Shown here in pieces: positions 33,914 through 42,354 of a DNA stretch of 64,000 nt. Source of the DNA: Lacibacter sp. H407. Its GTDB lineage: Bacteria > Bacteroidota > Bacteroidia > Chitinophagales > Chitinophagaceae. Position numbers and translations under genes: made by a program. Numbering within the stretch: position 1 is the first letter of the stretch; every line of letters starts with the position of its first letter. The notes beneath the pieces were generated by a model. That model was given only the letters and a program-made list of their open reading frames with translations, made no database searches and had not been told where the DNA came from. The stretch is taken from assembly GCF_037892605.1 (NCBI RefSeq), contig NZ_JBBKTU010000001.1:2914001-2978000 (forward strand), read 5' to 3'.

Positions 33914-35572
33914 ATGACGTTTAATCATTTCAAGGTTCCATATGCAACCGAAAATGCGTACACAAAAAAGGTCGCTTATTTCTCAATGGAATTCGCAGTT
34001 CATCAGCCTCTCAAAATTTATAGTGGCGGATTGGGCTTTCTCGCAGGCTCCCATATGCGGAGTGCGTACGAACTCAAACAGAATTTAATTGGTGTCGGTA
34101 TTTTATGGAAATATGGGTACTACGATCAGGCACGTAACCAGGATCAGACCCTGCAGGTGCAATGGAACGAAAAGATCTATAATTTTTTAGAAGATACGGG
34201 CATTAAATTCCAGATCAATATTCACGAGCATCCGGTATGGGTGAAAGTGTGGTATCTAAATCCGGAAACATTCAAAAGTGCACCGATGTTTTTGTTGAGC
34301 ACTGATTTGCCGGAGAACGATTATGTATCACAAACCATTTGTCATCGTTTGTACGATGCGAATGTTGCAACCAAAGTAGCTCAGTTTATTTTGCTGGGTG
34401 TAGGTGGTGCCAAGTTGATCGATGAATTAGGATTTAAACCGGATGTATATCATTTGAATGAAGCGCATGCTATTTCTGCAGCATTTTATCTCTACAATAA
34501 ATTCGGTAATGCGGAAGAAGTGAAAAAGCGTTTGGTGTTTACAACACATACACCCGAAGAAGCCGGTAACGAAAAGCATGATATTTATTTGTGTGAGAAG
34601 ATGAGTTATTTCTGCGGCATCCCTTTGGATGAAGTGCGTAAGCTCACGGGTATTTATGATGATCAGTTCAATCATTCATTGGCAGCGTTGCGTTTTGCAC
34701 GTCATTCAAATGGTGTGAGTGCATTGCATGGTGAAGTGAGTCGCAAAATGTGGAGTCATTATGAAAACATTGCACCCATCACCCATGTAACCAATGCACA
34801 GAACTGGCGTTACTGGGCCGATAAGCAATTGTATTTTTCGATGGATGAAGGCAACGAAGAACGCTTTGATGATCGCAAACAATATTTGAAACGCCGGGCA
34901 TTTGACCTTGTGGCCGATCAAACAGGAAAATTATTTGATCCCAATGTATTGACGATCGTTTGGGCACGTCGCTTTGCCGGTTACAAACGTGCAGAGTTGA
35001 TCACCCGAGATCTTGATCGCTTCAATGCGTTGATGAGCAATAAAAAATATCCGGTGCAGATCATTTGGGCAGGTAAACCTTACCCGGTTGATTATCCAGC
35101 CATCAGCGATTTCAATCATCTTGTTCATTTAAGTAAGAATTATAAAAATGTTGCAGTGTGTACCGGTTATGAACTGGCACTCAGCAAGCGTTTGAAACAG
35201 GCATCCGATGTGTGGTTGAACAATCCACGTGTACCACGTGAAGCAAGTGGTACCAGTGGTATGACGGCAGCCATGAATGGTGCTGTTAACTTCAGTACGT
35301 TCGATGGTTGGATCTGTGAGTTTGCCAATCATGGTAACAACAGTTTCATTGTTCCACCAGTTGATTACAGCGCCATGCATGTGCAGGAACAGGATCAATA
35401 CGATCTGGATCAGATGTATGAAATTCTGGAACGCCAGATCTTACCGTTGTACTACGATAATTTCCCGGTGTGGCGCCAGATCACACAAAATGGTATGCGT
35501 GATGTTCGTTTCCAGTTCGACAGTAACCGGATGGCACACGAATATTATGAGATGATGTACAACAAACAGTAA
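33914..35572 (+). CDS. Alpha-glucan phosphorylase family protein (GT35), PLP lysine replaced
   Basis: I chose the ATG at 33914 (MTFNHFKVPYAT); the stretch before it to 33845 does not resemble the family. The 552-residue protein fits the short alpha-glucan phosphorylase group: AYFSMEFAVHQPLKIYSGGLG at the start (given in part), GSHMRSAYELK, LNEAHAISAAF, TTHTPEEAGN, IVWARRFAGYKRAELI and REASGTSGMTAAMNG. In active phosphorylases the last motif is EASGT..MK, where Lys holds pyridoxal phosphate. Here that position is Thr451 (ACG codon at 35264). Such enzymes release glucose 1-phosphate from glycogen or maltodextrin. Without the lysine, classical activity is doubtful; it may use another residue or act as a non-catalytic glucan binder. 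Confidence 0.88.
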   Translation: MTFNHFKVPYATENAYTKKVAYFSMEFAVHQPLKIYSGGLGFLAGSHMRSAYELKQNLIGVGILWKYGYYDQARNQDQTLQVQWNEKIYNFLEDTGIKFQINIHEHPVWVKVWYLNPETFKSAPMFLLSTDLPENDYVSQTICHRLYDANVATKVAQFILLGVGGAKLIDELGFKPDVYHLNEAHAISAAFYLYNKFGNAEEVKKRLVFTTHTPEEAGNEKHDIYLCEKMSYFCGIPLDEVRKLTGIYDDQFNHSLAALRFARHSNGVSALHGEVSRKMWSHYENIAPITHVTNAQNWRYWADKQLYFSMDEGNEERFDDRKQYLKRRAFDLVADQTGKLFDPNVLTIVWARRFAGYKRAELITRDLDRFNALMSNKKYPVQIIWAGKPYPVDYPAISDFNHLVHLSKNYKNVAVCTGYELALSKRLKQASDVWLNNPRVPREASGTSGMTAAMNGAVNFSTFDGWICEFANHGNNSFIVPPVDYSAMHVQEQDQYDLDQMYEILERQILPLYYDNFPVWRQITQNGMRDVRFQFDSNRMAHEYYEMMYNKQ

Positions 35573-35593
35573 AACATCAATTTTTTTGATACG

Positions 35594-35626
35594 ATCCCCC
35601 GGTAATTTTTATCGGGGGATTTTTGT
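35594..35626 (+). terminator. Terminator after the phosphorylase gene
   Basis: ATCCCCCG at 35594-35601 pairs with CGGGGGAT at 35613-35620, followed by TTTTGTTTTA. It lies 22 bases after the stop. Confidence 0.85.
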
Positions 35627-35638
35627 TTTATATATTCC

Positions 35639-35910
35639 GTACCTACGGCACGGTGACCCTCTGTATTGCGGGAGCTACCGATATTGCGTCCCTACGGGAC
35701 AAGATGCAGTTGTAAGTTTTGCGGTGTTGTAAAGTAGAAAACGAGCATCATTGTAATATTTTTAAGATAGCGATAAAGTTACCAACCATTATAAAATACC
35801 CGAAAAAGTAAAATGCAATTCTGCTACTGATTTAAATTTAATTAGCCCTGTCCCGTAGGGACATAATACCGGTAGAAAATCGTAAGCGTTTTGTTCAGTC
35901 CCGTAGGGAC
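35639..35910. repeat. REP-like palindromes beside a RAYT transposase gene
   Basis: Three 13-base palindromes are exact copies of one element in two orientations: GTCCCTACGGGAC at 35688-35700 and GTCCCGTAGGGAC at 35850-35862 and 35898-35910. A degenerate fourth (CCGTACCTACGG) lies near 35637-35648. The flanks also repeat (ATACCGGTAGAAAA, GGTACATTGATTTCGGTATT). Such elements are moved by the RAYT enzyme encoded next. Confidence 0.8.
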
Positions 35911-35974
35911 GGTACATTGATTTCGGTATTGCAAATGCAATAATTGATTTTTACATTTGAGAAAACAGTAAACC

Positions 35975-36436
35975 GTGGCAAATACCTACACACAAATTCA
36001 TTTACAGTTTGTGTTCGCTGTGAAGTACAGATTGTCGTTAATTCAACCTTCGTGGAAAGAGGAATTGTATAAATACATGACGGGTATTGTACAGCATTAC
36101 GAACACAAATTGTTGATCGTGAATGGCATGCCCGATCATGTGCATTTGTTGATTGGTGTGAGACCTTCACAATCGGTATCAGAATTAATGAAACAGGTTA
36201 AAGGTGATTCTTCAAAATGGATCAATGATCGTGGTTTTGTCAACGGAAAATTTCAATGGCAGGAGGGATACGGTGCATTCTCTTATGCAAAGTCTGATCT
36301 GCCGAATGTTATCAACTACATTCAACAACAGGAAGAACATCATCGAACCACTACATTCATGCAAGAGTATAAAGAATTACTTGATGCGTTTGAGGTAGTG
36401 TACGACGACAAGTATATTTTTCAAGCGCTGATCTAA
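35975..36436 (+). CDS. REP-associated / IS200-like tyrosine transposase (TnpA, RAYT)
   Basis: The start is GTG (GTG GCA AAT ACC), giving 153 residues. The single-domain Y1 transposase has the HUH motif in MPDHVHLLIGV, the core KQVKGDSSKWIND and the helix carrying the nucleophile Tyr near GYGAFSYAKSDLPNVINYI. These enzymes cut and join single-stranded DNA at palindromic ends. The gene is intact. Its upstream side has REP palindromes and no matching set is seen downstream, which fits RAYT biology (a single-copy gene serving dispersed REPs) rather than a complete insertion sequence. Confidence 0.92.
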   Translation: MANTYTQIHLQFVFAVKYRLSLIQPSWKEELYKYMTGIVQHYEHKLLIVNGMPDHVHLLIGVRPSQSVSELMKQVKGDSSKWINDRGFVNGKFQWQEGYGAFSYAKSDLPNVINYIQQQEEHHRTTTFMQEYKELLDAFEVVYDDKYIFQALI

Positions 36437-36558
36437 CATGTAATGATATCTGTAATAATTGATAATGAAATCGTTTTTCATTTGCACTCGGCTAACTGCA
36501 TTTTTTGATCTTCCAAAATCAATGAACTTTTTGCTGGATCATTTCCTACATTCATTGT

Positions 36559-36993
36559 ATGAACGAATACATCAAATCGGTAGAGCTACGTTGGGGCGAT
36601 CTGGATTCCAATCAACATGTAACCCATTCAAAATATTATGAGTTGGGGGCCCATACCCGTATGAGTTATTTTATGGAACATGGATTTACACTTGATAAAA
36701 TGACTGCCTTGAACATTGGTCCGATCCTGTTTCGGGAAGAATGTATTTTTCGCCGTGAATTAAATGTCGGCGAAGTAGTGCAAATAAATTTGAAACTCTC
36801 AAAAGCCCGTAAAGACGGATCACGCTGGAGCGCTTTGCATGAAATTATAAAAGCAGATGGTACAATTGCTGCTGTCATCAATGCCGACCTTGCCTGGATC
36901 GATTTGACCGAACGAAAACTTACAATACCTGCTCTTGCAGCAGCATTGATTGCCGATATGCCCCGTATTGAAGGATTCAACTGGCAGGACTGA
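36559..36993 (+). CDS. Acyl-CoA thioesterase, 4HBT hot-dog family
   Basis: The 144-residue protein is a single hot-dog domain. It starts with VELRWGDLDSNQHVTHSKYYEL, given in part: RWGDLDSNQHV is the 4HBT active-site segment, with Asp as likely catalytic residue and a His in the turn. The rest (ILFREECIFRRELNVGEVV) fits YbgC/FcbC-like thioesterases that hydrolyse acyl-CoA. The physiological substrate is unknown. It appears to be a single-gene unit. Confidence 0.88.
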   Translation: MNEYIKSVELRWGDLDSNQHVTHSKYYELGAHTRMSYFMEHGFTLDKMTALNIGPILFREECIFRRELNVGEVVQINLKLSKARKDGSRWSALHEIIKADGTIAAVINADLAWIDLTERKLTIPALAAALIADMPRIEGFNWQD

Positions 36994-37113
36994 TCTCCCG
37001 TTCACTTTTCTTTTTCTACAATTCACGCCCGGGTTTTGCCGGTTGGCTCCGTTTTCACATCTGTTGATGCAACGGCTTGTTGTATTCTCATTATTCATCA
37101 TCAAACTTATATT

Positions 37114-38256
37114 ATGAGACGTACACAAGTATTCATGCTTAAGGGCATTAAAGCGGTAATGGCTTTTGCTGTTCTTTCGCTGGTAATGATCGCCTGTCAA
37201 AAAGAAAACAGTTTATCGAATGAATTGAACGAAGAACAGTCGTTGCTTCGAAACGCACAAGAGATTCAGGAAAGCACTGCAGCAAACATTCAACGCCAGG
37301 GCAACAGCACCGGTTTCACTGCTGCTGATGCAACAATTGGTGGTCGTAAGGCTACGCAAAACATTGCTGAAATTGCAATCGGTAATCCCAACTTCAGTGC
37401 ATTGGTAGCTGCTGTTGTAAAAACAGGATTGGTTGGTGCAGTAAGTGATGCTTCTGCTTCATTAACTGTATTTGCACCAACAGATGCTGCTTTTGCTCAA
37501 CTGGCTGCCCCATTTAATACGGCAGAAAATATTGCAGCCATCAACGATGTTACACAAATTGATTTTCTACGCAATGTATTATTGTATCATGTCGTAGGGC
37601 AGGAAATATTATCGCCTAAAGTCCCTGTTGGACGTACAGCACTTCCAACGTTAAAGCCGCAAGTAAACGGAAACGATAATACGATCTATGTTTCAAAAGC
37701 ATTCAACGTCATTAAGGTGAATGGACAAACAGAAGTGATCATGGCAAATGTGGATGCCACCAATGGTGTAATTCATGTGATCAATGATGTGTTGCTTCCA
37801 CCAACTGCTACAATTGCAGCAGTTGCCACTGCTCCGAATGCTCCCTTTACATCATTAGTTGCTGCATTGGTAAAAACTGATCTGGTAGGTGTGTTTGCAG
37901 GCGAAGGTAACTTCACAGTGTTTGCACCAACAGATGATGCATTTGCAAAATTGCCTGCACCATTTAATAATGCTGCAAACATCGGCGCTATTACAGATGC
38001 AGCGCAAATCACGGCCCTTTCAAATATTCTCCGTTATCATGTATTGGGTGAGCGTTATTTCGGATGGGATTTTGGTGTGTTGAATAAACAAACCACATTG
38101 GCTGATGCACCGAAAAATCAAGTGCGTACAATCATCGGAATGCCGGTTGGTTTTGTGAAAGGAAATGCCAATGCGAAATATTCAAAAGTTGAACCCGGTG
38201 ATATTCTTTGCACCAATGGTGTAATCCACGTTATTGGTGACGTGTTACTGCCATAA
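37114..38256 (+). CDS. Lipoprotein with two fasciclin (FAS1) domains
   Basis: I chose the ATG at 37114 (MRRTQVFML), which gives a signal ending at LVMIAC; the earlier start at 37036 adds an unrelated N-terminus. The 380-residue protein has two FAS1 domains. The first runs from about residue 88 to 230 (FSALVAAVVKTGLV, VFAPTDAAFAQL, YHVVGQEI, GVIHVINDVLLPP). The second runs to the end (FTSLVAALVKTDLV, VFAPTDDAFAKLP, YHVLGERYF, GVIHVIGDVLLP). FAS1 domains mediate adhesion and matrix contact. It is probably anchored at the outer membrane. Confidence 0.93.
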   Translation: MRRTQVFMLKGIKAVMAFAVLSLVMIACQKENSLSNELNEEQSLLRNAQEIQESTAANIQRQGNSTGFTAADATIGGRKATQNIAEIAIGNPNFSALVAAVVKTGLVGAVSDASASLTVFAPTDAAFAQLAAPFNTAENIAAINDVTQIDFLRNVLLYHVVGQEILSPKVPVGRTALPTLKPQVNGNDNTIYVSKAFNVIKVNGQTEVIMANVDATNGVIHVINDVLLPPTATIAAVATAPNAPFTSLVAALVKTDLVGVFAGEGNFTVFAPTDDAFAKLPAPFNNAANIGAITDAAQITALSNILRYHVLGERYFGWDFGVLNKQTTLADAPKNQVRTIIGMPVGFVKGNANAKYSKVEPGDILCTNGVIHVIGDVLLP

Positions 38257-38284
38257 ACGTTGTTGTAAGGTTTTGATTTTGGTG

Positions 38285-38317
38285 AAAAATCCCCGTTGTA
38301 TAACGGGGATTTTTTTT
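38285..38317. terminator. Bidirectional terminator between FAS1 lipoprotein and ABC-F genes
   Basis: AAAAATCCCCGTT (38285-38297) pairs with AACGGGGATTTTT (38302-38314) around GTAT; T-runs form on both strands. It serves the plus-strand FAS1 gene and the minus-strand ABC-F gene, whose stop codon overlaps its end. Confidence 0.88.
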
Positions 38318-40244
38318 AATCGTTGTATTCGCTCAGCTCCAGCCAGCGGAATTCTTTTTCATCCAATAAATTGGTTACTTCACCAATGCGGTTGGAAAGT
38401 TGTTGTAATTCATCAAACGGAATATTGCCGTTGTTGAGTTTGGCTGTAATCGTTTCTTTTTCAGCAGTGAGTGCTTCAATTTCTTTTTGCAATAATTCAA
38501 ACTCACGTTTTTCTTTAAAGCTGAAACGTTTTTTTTCTACAGTAGGTCCCTCGACTCCCGACCCATTCGGGACAGCAGCACTTGGTAATTCCTGCACCGT
38601 ACTTCGATCTGTATTTACTCCCGACTCCCGACTATCGGCTCCCAACTTCTCTTGTTCCTTTTGCCATATACGTAGCTGTGCATAATTGCCTGGGAAATCC
38701 CTGATCTCTCCATCACCTTCAAATACAAATAAATGATCCACCAAACGATCCATGAAATAACGATCATGACTTACGATCAATAAACAACCGGGGAAATCGC
38801 TTAAGAAATTTTCCAATACAGCAAGTGTTGGAAGATCAAGGTCGTTCGTAGGTTCATCCAGTACCAGAAAGTTGGGATTGCGGAAGAGAATTGATAACAA
38901 ATGCAATCTTCTTTTTTCACCACCACTTAATTTGGAGATATAAGTGTATTGCTTATCCGGATCAAACAAAAACAATTGCAGGAACTGTGCAGCACTCAAC
39001 GAACCACCACTTGCCAATGGAAAATTCTCTGCAATATTTTTTACATATTCAATTACACGCAGGTCTTCTTTTATTTCCAAACCTTTCTGCGAATAATTTC
39101 CAAAGATGATGGTATCACCAATATTGATCTTTCCACTATCCGGTTGCTGAATGCCTTGTATAATATCAATAAAGGTGGATTTGCCTGCACCATTCTGCCC
39201 AACCACACCTACACGTTCACCTTTTTTGAATGTGTAATCAAATCCTTTCAATATTTGTTTCTCACCAAAACTCTTGTACACTTTTTTCATCTCCACCACT
39301 TTGCCACCAAGTCTGTTCATCTTCATACTCAGTTGCACCTGTTGATCTTCAATGCGGAGTTTTGCTTTGGCTTCTACTTCGTAAAAATTATCCTGTCGTG
39401 ATTTGCTTTTTGTTGTTCGTGCTTTTGGTTGCTTGCGCATCCATTCCAATTCTTTGCGATACGTATTTTTTGCTTTGTCGATACTTGCCAGTTCGCTTTC
39501 AATACGTGCCGCTTTCTTTTCCAGATAATTCTGATAGTCGCCTTTGTATTCAGTTAAATTACTTCCATCGAGTTCCCATATTTCATTACACACCGTATCC
39601 AGGAAGTAACGATCATGCGTTACAAGTAAGAGTGTGATTTTTTCTTTACTGAGATAATGCTCTAACCATTCCACCATTTCAACATCGAGGTGGTTGGTGG
39701 GTTCATCCATGATCAGTAAAATATGTTTATGATCAAATCCAATGTCGATCAATGTTCGGGCAAGTGCCACCCGTTTGCGTTGACCACCGGATAATGTGCC
39801 AACGGCCTGTTGCAGTTGATGGATGTTGAGCTTGCCAAGGATCTGTTTCACTTTTGTATCAAAATCCCATGCACCCAGTTCATCCATTTTGATGATGGCC
39901 GCATTCAACTTCTCCATGTCGTGATCTTCACTAATGGCTTCGTATTCTTTGATGGCGTTGATAACTGGATGATTGTGTTGAAAGATATTATCCAAAATGG
40001 TTTTGCTTTCATCAAAATGTGGTTCCTGTTCAAACAATGCAATGTCAACATCTTTATTGATCCAGCATTTACCATCATCGGCAGTTTCTTTGCCAGCCAA
40101 TATTTTTAACAGGGTCGATTTGCCTGAACCATTCCTGGCCACCAGTGCAATTTTATCGCCTTCTTCAATGTGAAATGAAATATTCGAAAATAGGGGCGTA
40201 ATGCCATAACTCTTCGTCAAACCTTCAGCAGAAACATAATGCAT
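38316..40244 (-). CDS. uup: ABC-F family ATPase, Uup-like
   Basis: The 642-residue protein has two ABC ATPase domains and no membrane part. Domain 1 has Walker A ARNGSGKST (36-44), the signature LSGGQRKRVALARTL and Walker B MDEPTNHLD. Domain 2 has GQNGAGKST, LSGGEKRRLHLLS and LDEPTNDLD. The inter-domain linker (KNTYRKELEWMRKQPKARTTKSK) and the C-terminal coiled coil (about 575-630) match Uup, a DNA- or ribosome-associated ABC-F protein. Between domain 2 and the coiled coil, about residues 532-567 form a Ser-, Gly- and Pro-rich segment (GADSRESGVNTDRS, PNGSGVEGPT) whose DNA looks like spacer repeats. Confidence 0.93.
   Translation of the reverse strand: MHYVSAEGLTKSYGITPLFSNISFHIEEGDKIALVARNGSGKSTLLKILAGKETADDGKCWINKDVDIALFEQEPHFDESKTILDNIFQHNHPVINAIKEYEAISEDHDMEKLNAAIIKMDELGAWDFDTKVKQILGKLNIHQLQQAVGTLSGGQRKRVALARTLIDIGFDHKHILLIMDEPTNHLDVEMVEWLEHYLSKEKITLLLVTHDRYFLDTVCNEIWELDGSNLTEYKGDYQNYLEKKAARIESELASIDKAKNTYRKELEWMRKQPKARTTKSKSRQDNFYEVEAKAKLRIEDQQVQLSMKMNRLGGKVVEMKKVYKSFGEKQILKGFDYTFKKGERVGVVGQNGAGKSTFIDIIQGIQQPDSGKINIGDTIIFGNYSQKGLEIKEDLRVIEYVKNIAENFPLASGGSLSAAQFLQLFLFDPDKQYTYISKLSGGEKRRLHLLSILFRNPNFLVLDEPTNDLDLPTLAVLENFLSDFPGCLLIVSHDRYFMDRLVDHLFVFEGDGEIRDFPGNYAQLRIWQKEQEKLGADSRESGVNTDRSTVQELPSAAVPNGSGVEGPTVEKKRFSFKEKREFELLQKEIEALTAEKETITAKLNNGNIPFDELQQLSNRIGEVTNLLDEKEFRWLELSEYND
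38545..38650 (-). repeat. Spacer-type repeat inside the ABC-F gene
   Basis: On the minus strand there is a tandem GTCGGGAGTCGGGAGT near 38621-38636, a GGGTCGGGAGTCGAGGGACC block near 38545-38565, and ATCGAAGTACGG near 38598-38609. These echo the GGGAGTGGGAAGT and GTACGA words of spacers at 40262-40320 and 32151-32296. The frame stays open and encodes a flexible linker. Confidence 0.55.
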
Positions 40245-40261
40245 GGCGCAAAGATAATCTT

Positions 40262-40320
40262 AACGGGAGAATGGGAAGTGGAAAGTGGGGAGTGGGAAGT
40301 ATGAGGTACGAAGCACGAAA
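40262..40320. repeat. Low-complexity GGGAAGTGGAAAGTG repeat upstream of uup
   Basis: The spacer before the ABC-F gene consists of degenerate units GGGAGAATGGGAAGTGGAAA, GTGGGGAGTGGGAAGTATGA and GGTACGAAGCACGAAATAGA. No gene is present. Confidence 0.65.
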
Positions 40321-40361
40321 TAGAAAGTTTGAAGAAAGAGGCAAATTTCAGTAATAAACAA

Positions 40362-40389
40362 CAATTGCTCCCCATTTGGGAAGCAATTG
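40362..40389 (-). terminator. Terminator-like hairpin after the FAS1 lipoprotein gene
   Basis: CAATTGCTCCCC pairs with GGGAAGCAATTG around ATTT with one mismatch. On the minus strand it follows the gene stop at 40413 by 23 bases, and TTGTTTATT comes next. The T-run is interrupted, so this is only probable. Confidence 0.55.
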
Positions 40390-40412
40390 CTGAAGAATGA
40401 AAAAGGATACGA

Positions 40413-40967
40413 TTATTTTTTAGGCATAACCACTGCATCCAACACATGCACAACACCGTTACCAGCTACGAGATCAGCAGCAGTTACGTTTGCACCATCA
40501 ATCATCACTTTACCGTCTTTGATCGACACAGTTAATTCTGCACCGTTTACAGTTTTTAACTTCTGACCATCTGTAAGATCAGCAGCTTTCAACGAACCAG
40601 CTACTACGTGGTAGGTTAAAATACCGGTAAGATCAGCTTTGCTTTCCGGCTTCAACAATGTTTCTACAGTTCCTGCAGGTAAAGCAGCAAATGCAGCATT
40701 TGTTGGTGCAAATACAGTGAAAGGACCAGCACCGCTTAATGTTTCTACTAAACCTGCAGTTGTTACAGCAGTTACTAATGTAGAATGATCAGCAGAACCT
40801 ACAGCAATGTCAACTACAGTTGCAGGAGCAGCCGGTGCAGGAGGAGCAGCAGCTTCAGTTGCAGCACTGTCAGTTGTTGTTTCTGCAGTTGATTCGCCAC
40901 CACCGCATGAAGTCATTACTACTGCAATCGCTGCAGTTGTCATTAAAGAGAAAAATGTCTTCTTCAT
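40413..40967 (-). CDS. Lipoprotein with one fasciclin (FAS1) domain
   Basis: I chose the ATG at 40967 (MKKTFFSLMTT), which gives a lipoprotein signal ending at VMTSC followed by GGGE. An Ala-, Pro- and Thr-rich linker leads to a single FAS1 domain from about residue 52 to 184 (DHSTLVTAVTTAGLVETL, VFAPTNAAFAALP, YHVVAGSL, NGVVHVLDAVVMP). The 184-residue protein should sit on the outer membrane and may serve adhesion or matrix building. It is the second FAS1 lipoprotein within 3 kb. Confidence 0.93.
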   Translation of the reverse strand: MKKTFFSLMTTAAIAVVMTSCGGGESTAETTTDSAATEAAAPPAPAAPATVVDIAVGSADHSTLVTAVTTAGLVETLSGAGPFTVFAPTNAAFAALPAGTVETLLKPESKADLTGILTYHVVAGSLKAADLTDGQKLKTVNGAELTVSIKDGKVMIDGANVTAADLVAGNGVVHVLDAVVMPKK

Positions 40968-41083
40968 AAAAATGTTTGTTTCGCAATAGAACATGCATTT
41001 CAAACAATGGTTCAACCATTCATCATAATAATTTTTTATGTGAAGGCAACGGTGGAGTTAGGTGGTTGATCGTTCAACAAAAC

Positions 41084-41728
41084 TTATTTACCCATAAAAT
41101 ATATGAGTAAACAAAGTAAAATAGTTAAGAGGAAAATGAACAATCCATTAAATCTGCTCCAATTCTCAGCTTTTTGTTTCTGTTGGAGCACTTGATCAAT
41201 TTGTTGCAGGAGCGATGGTTGCTGCTTTGCCAATTTGCGTAGTTGCTTACAAACCTCGTAGGTGTCGTTGTAGGGAAATGGCCTGGTGCTGTTTAACAAT
41301 GCTTGTATGATCGAACGATGCACTTCCGTTTCTTTTTGTGCGATCAATTGTTCAATTACATCATCGTTGATGAGTTCGTTAATGCGTGCTGCCATGCCTG
41401 CATAATTCATACGGTAGGCATCCATGGCCGCCACCTGTTTGTTCAGCTCCAGACTTTTTTTGAGAATCCCCGGTGCAGTGATCAGTTCCTCACCAATTTT
41501 TTGTCCACCGGCTTTTTTTAACCAGCGTTCCTGCAGGTACAATTCTTTTCTGCCGGGATTCATTAATACTTCATACGCTTCTTTGATCTCGTTAAATCGT
41601 GATATGGCATACGGATCATCGTTGTTTTTATCGGGGTGATAGATCATCACCAGCTTGCGGTAAGCCTGTTTGATTTCCGGAACCGTAGCGGTAGGAGGTA
41701 CTTCCAGTATGGCGTAATAATCTTTCAG
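41084..41728 (-). CDS. J-domain protein with a C-terminal membrane anchor, CTG start
   Basis: The first ATG (41650) lies inside the J-domain, but the same frame upstream encodes LKDYYAILEVPPTATVPEIK, then QAYRKLVMIYHPDKN, a complete J-domain helix I-II and HPD motif. Family members start MKDYY, and here that position is CTG at 41728-41726. No ATG, GTG or TTG occurs in frame before it, and a TAGTTTTG promoter box lies 5 bases upstream, so a leaderless CTG start is likely. The 214-residue protein continues with a helical middle and ends in a membrane helix (LFIFLLTILLCLLIYFMG). It would recruit Hsp70 (DnaK) to the inner membrane. The C-terminal anchor is unusual for a DnaJ homologue. Confidence 0.8.
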   Translation of the reverse strand: MKDYYAILEVPPTATVPEIKQAYRKLVMIYHPDKNNDDPYAISRFNEIKEAYEVLMNPGRKELYLQERWLKKAGGQKIGEELITAPGILKKSLELNKQVAAMDAYRMNYAGMAARINELINDDVIEQLIAQKETEVHRSIIQALLNSTRPFPYNDTYEVCKQLRKLAKQQPSLLQQIDQVLQQKQKAENWSRFNGLFIFLLTILLCLLIYFMGK

Positions 41729-41733
41729 AGCCG

Positions 41734-41741
41734 CAAAACTA
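41734..41741 (-). promoter_or_regulatory. TAnnTTTG box just before the J-protein start
   Basis: TAGTTTTG on the minus strand ends 5 bases before the CTG at 41728. A weak TTTC lies 16 bases upstream. The position implies transcription starting at or next to the start codon. Confidence 0.55.
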
Positions 41742-41796
41742 AGCTGCCAGACGAAAAGAAATACAGCATGTGTAAAATTGTTATTTTTAACGCCGA

Positions 41797-42354
41797 ATGA
41801 AGCATTGCTGTCTGTTCCTGTTATTATTTATTCCGGCCTGTCTTTTTTCCGGCGATTCAACGGCTGTTGTTGTTGCAAAGCAAAAAAAGCTAAAAGGATA
41901 CCGTAACCTGTTTTACAAACTGGTTGCATTGCATCCTCGTTTGAATTCTCCACTCGAAAGAGAATTGCTGCAACACTACCTGTTAGGCACTGGCGAAACC
42001 TATACCGTTTCTGAAACAGATTTTCAGCGTTTGCAAAAAGCTGTCCCTTTATACATCAATAATACTGAATGTAAACCTGCAGATGCAAATCAACAGGGCT
42101 ATTGTGTGAAGTATGTGGATCTGCACGATGATGATTATTTTGGATGGGGTGTAGGTAACCTCACTGTTATTTATAAAGCAAATGAAAACGATTTTGTTTC
42201 GTTTGTTGATTTCTACGACTTTGATAAAAAGAAAAAAGGAAAACGGAAATGGAAGAATGAATTTATTACCCGTGTATTTCGTTTGCTGGCTCCGGCTTCT
42301 GCACGTTCATTTTTGGTGACGTATAATGCAGATGCTTATTATGTACAACCTTAG
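41797..42354 (+). CDS. Secreted protein of unknown function
   Basis: The 185-residue protein has a signal peptide (MKHCCLFLLLFIPACLFSGD), which could also be a lipoprotein signal through PAC. The mature part is basic and contains LHPRLNSPLERELLQHYLLGTG, given in part, and a segment DLHDDDYFGWGVGNLTVIYK. I recognise no family. It is divergent from the J-protein gene and its stop overlaps the stop of the next, convergent gene by 4 bases. Confidence 0.7.
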   Translation: MKHCCLFLLLFIPACLFSGDSTAVVVAKQKKLKGYRNLFYKLVALHPRLNSPLERELLQHYLLGTGETYTVSETDFQRLQKAVPLYINNTECKPADANQQGYCVKYVDLHDDDYFGWGVGNLTVIYKANENDFVSFVDFYDFDKKKKGKRKWKNEFITRVFRLLAPASARSFLVTYNADAYYVQP

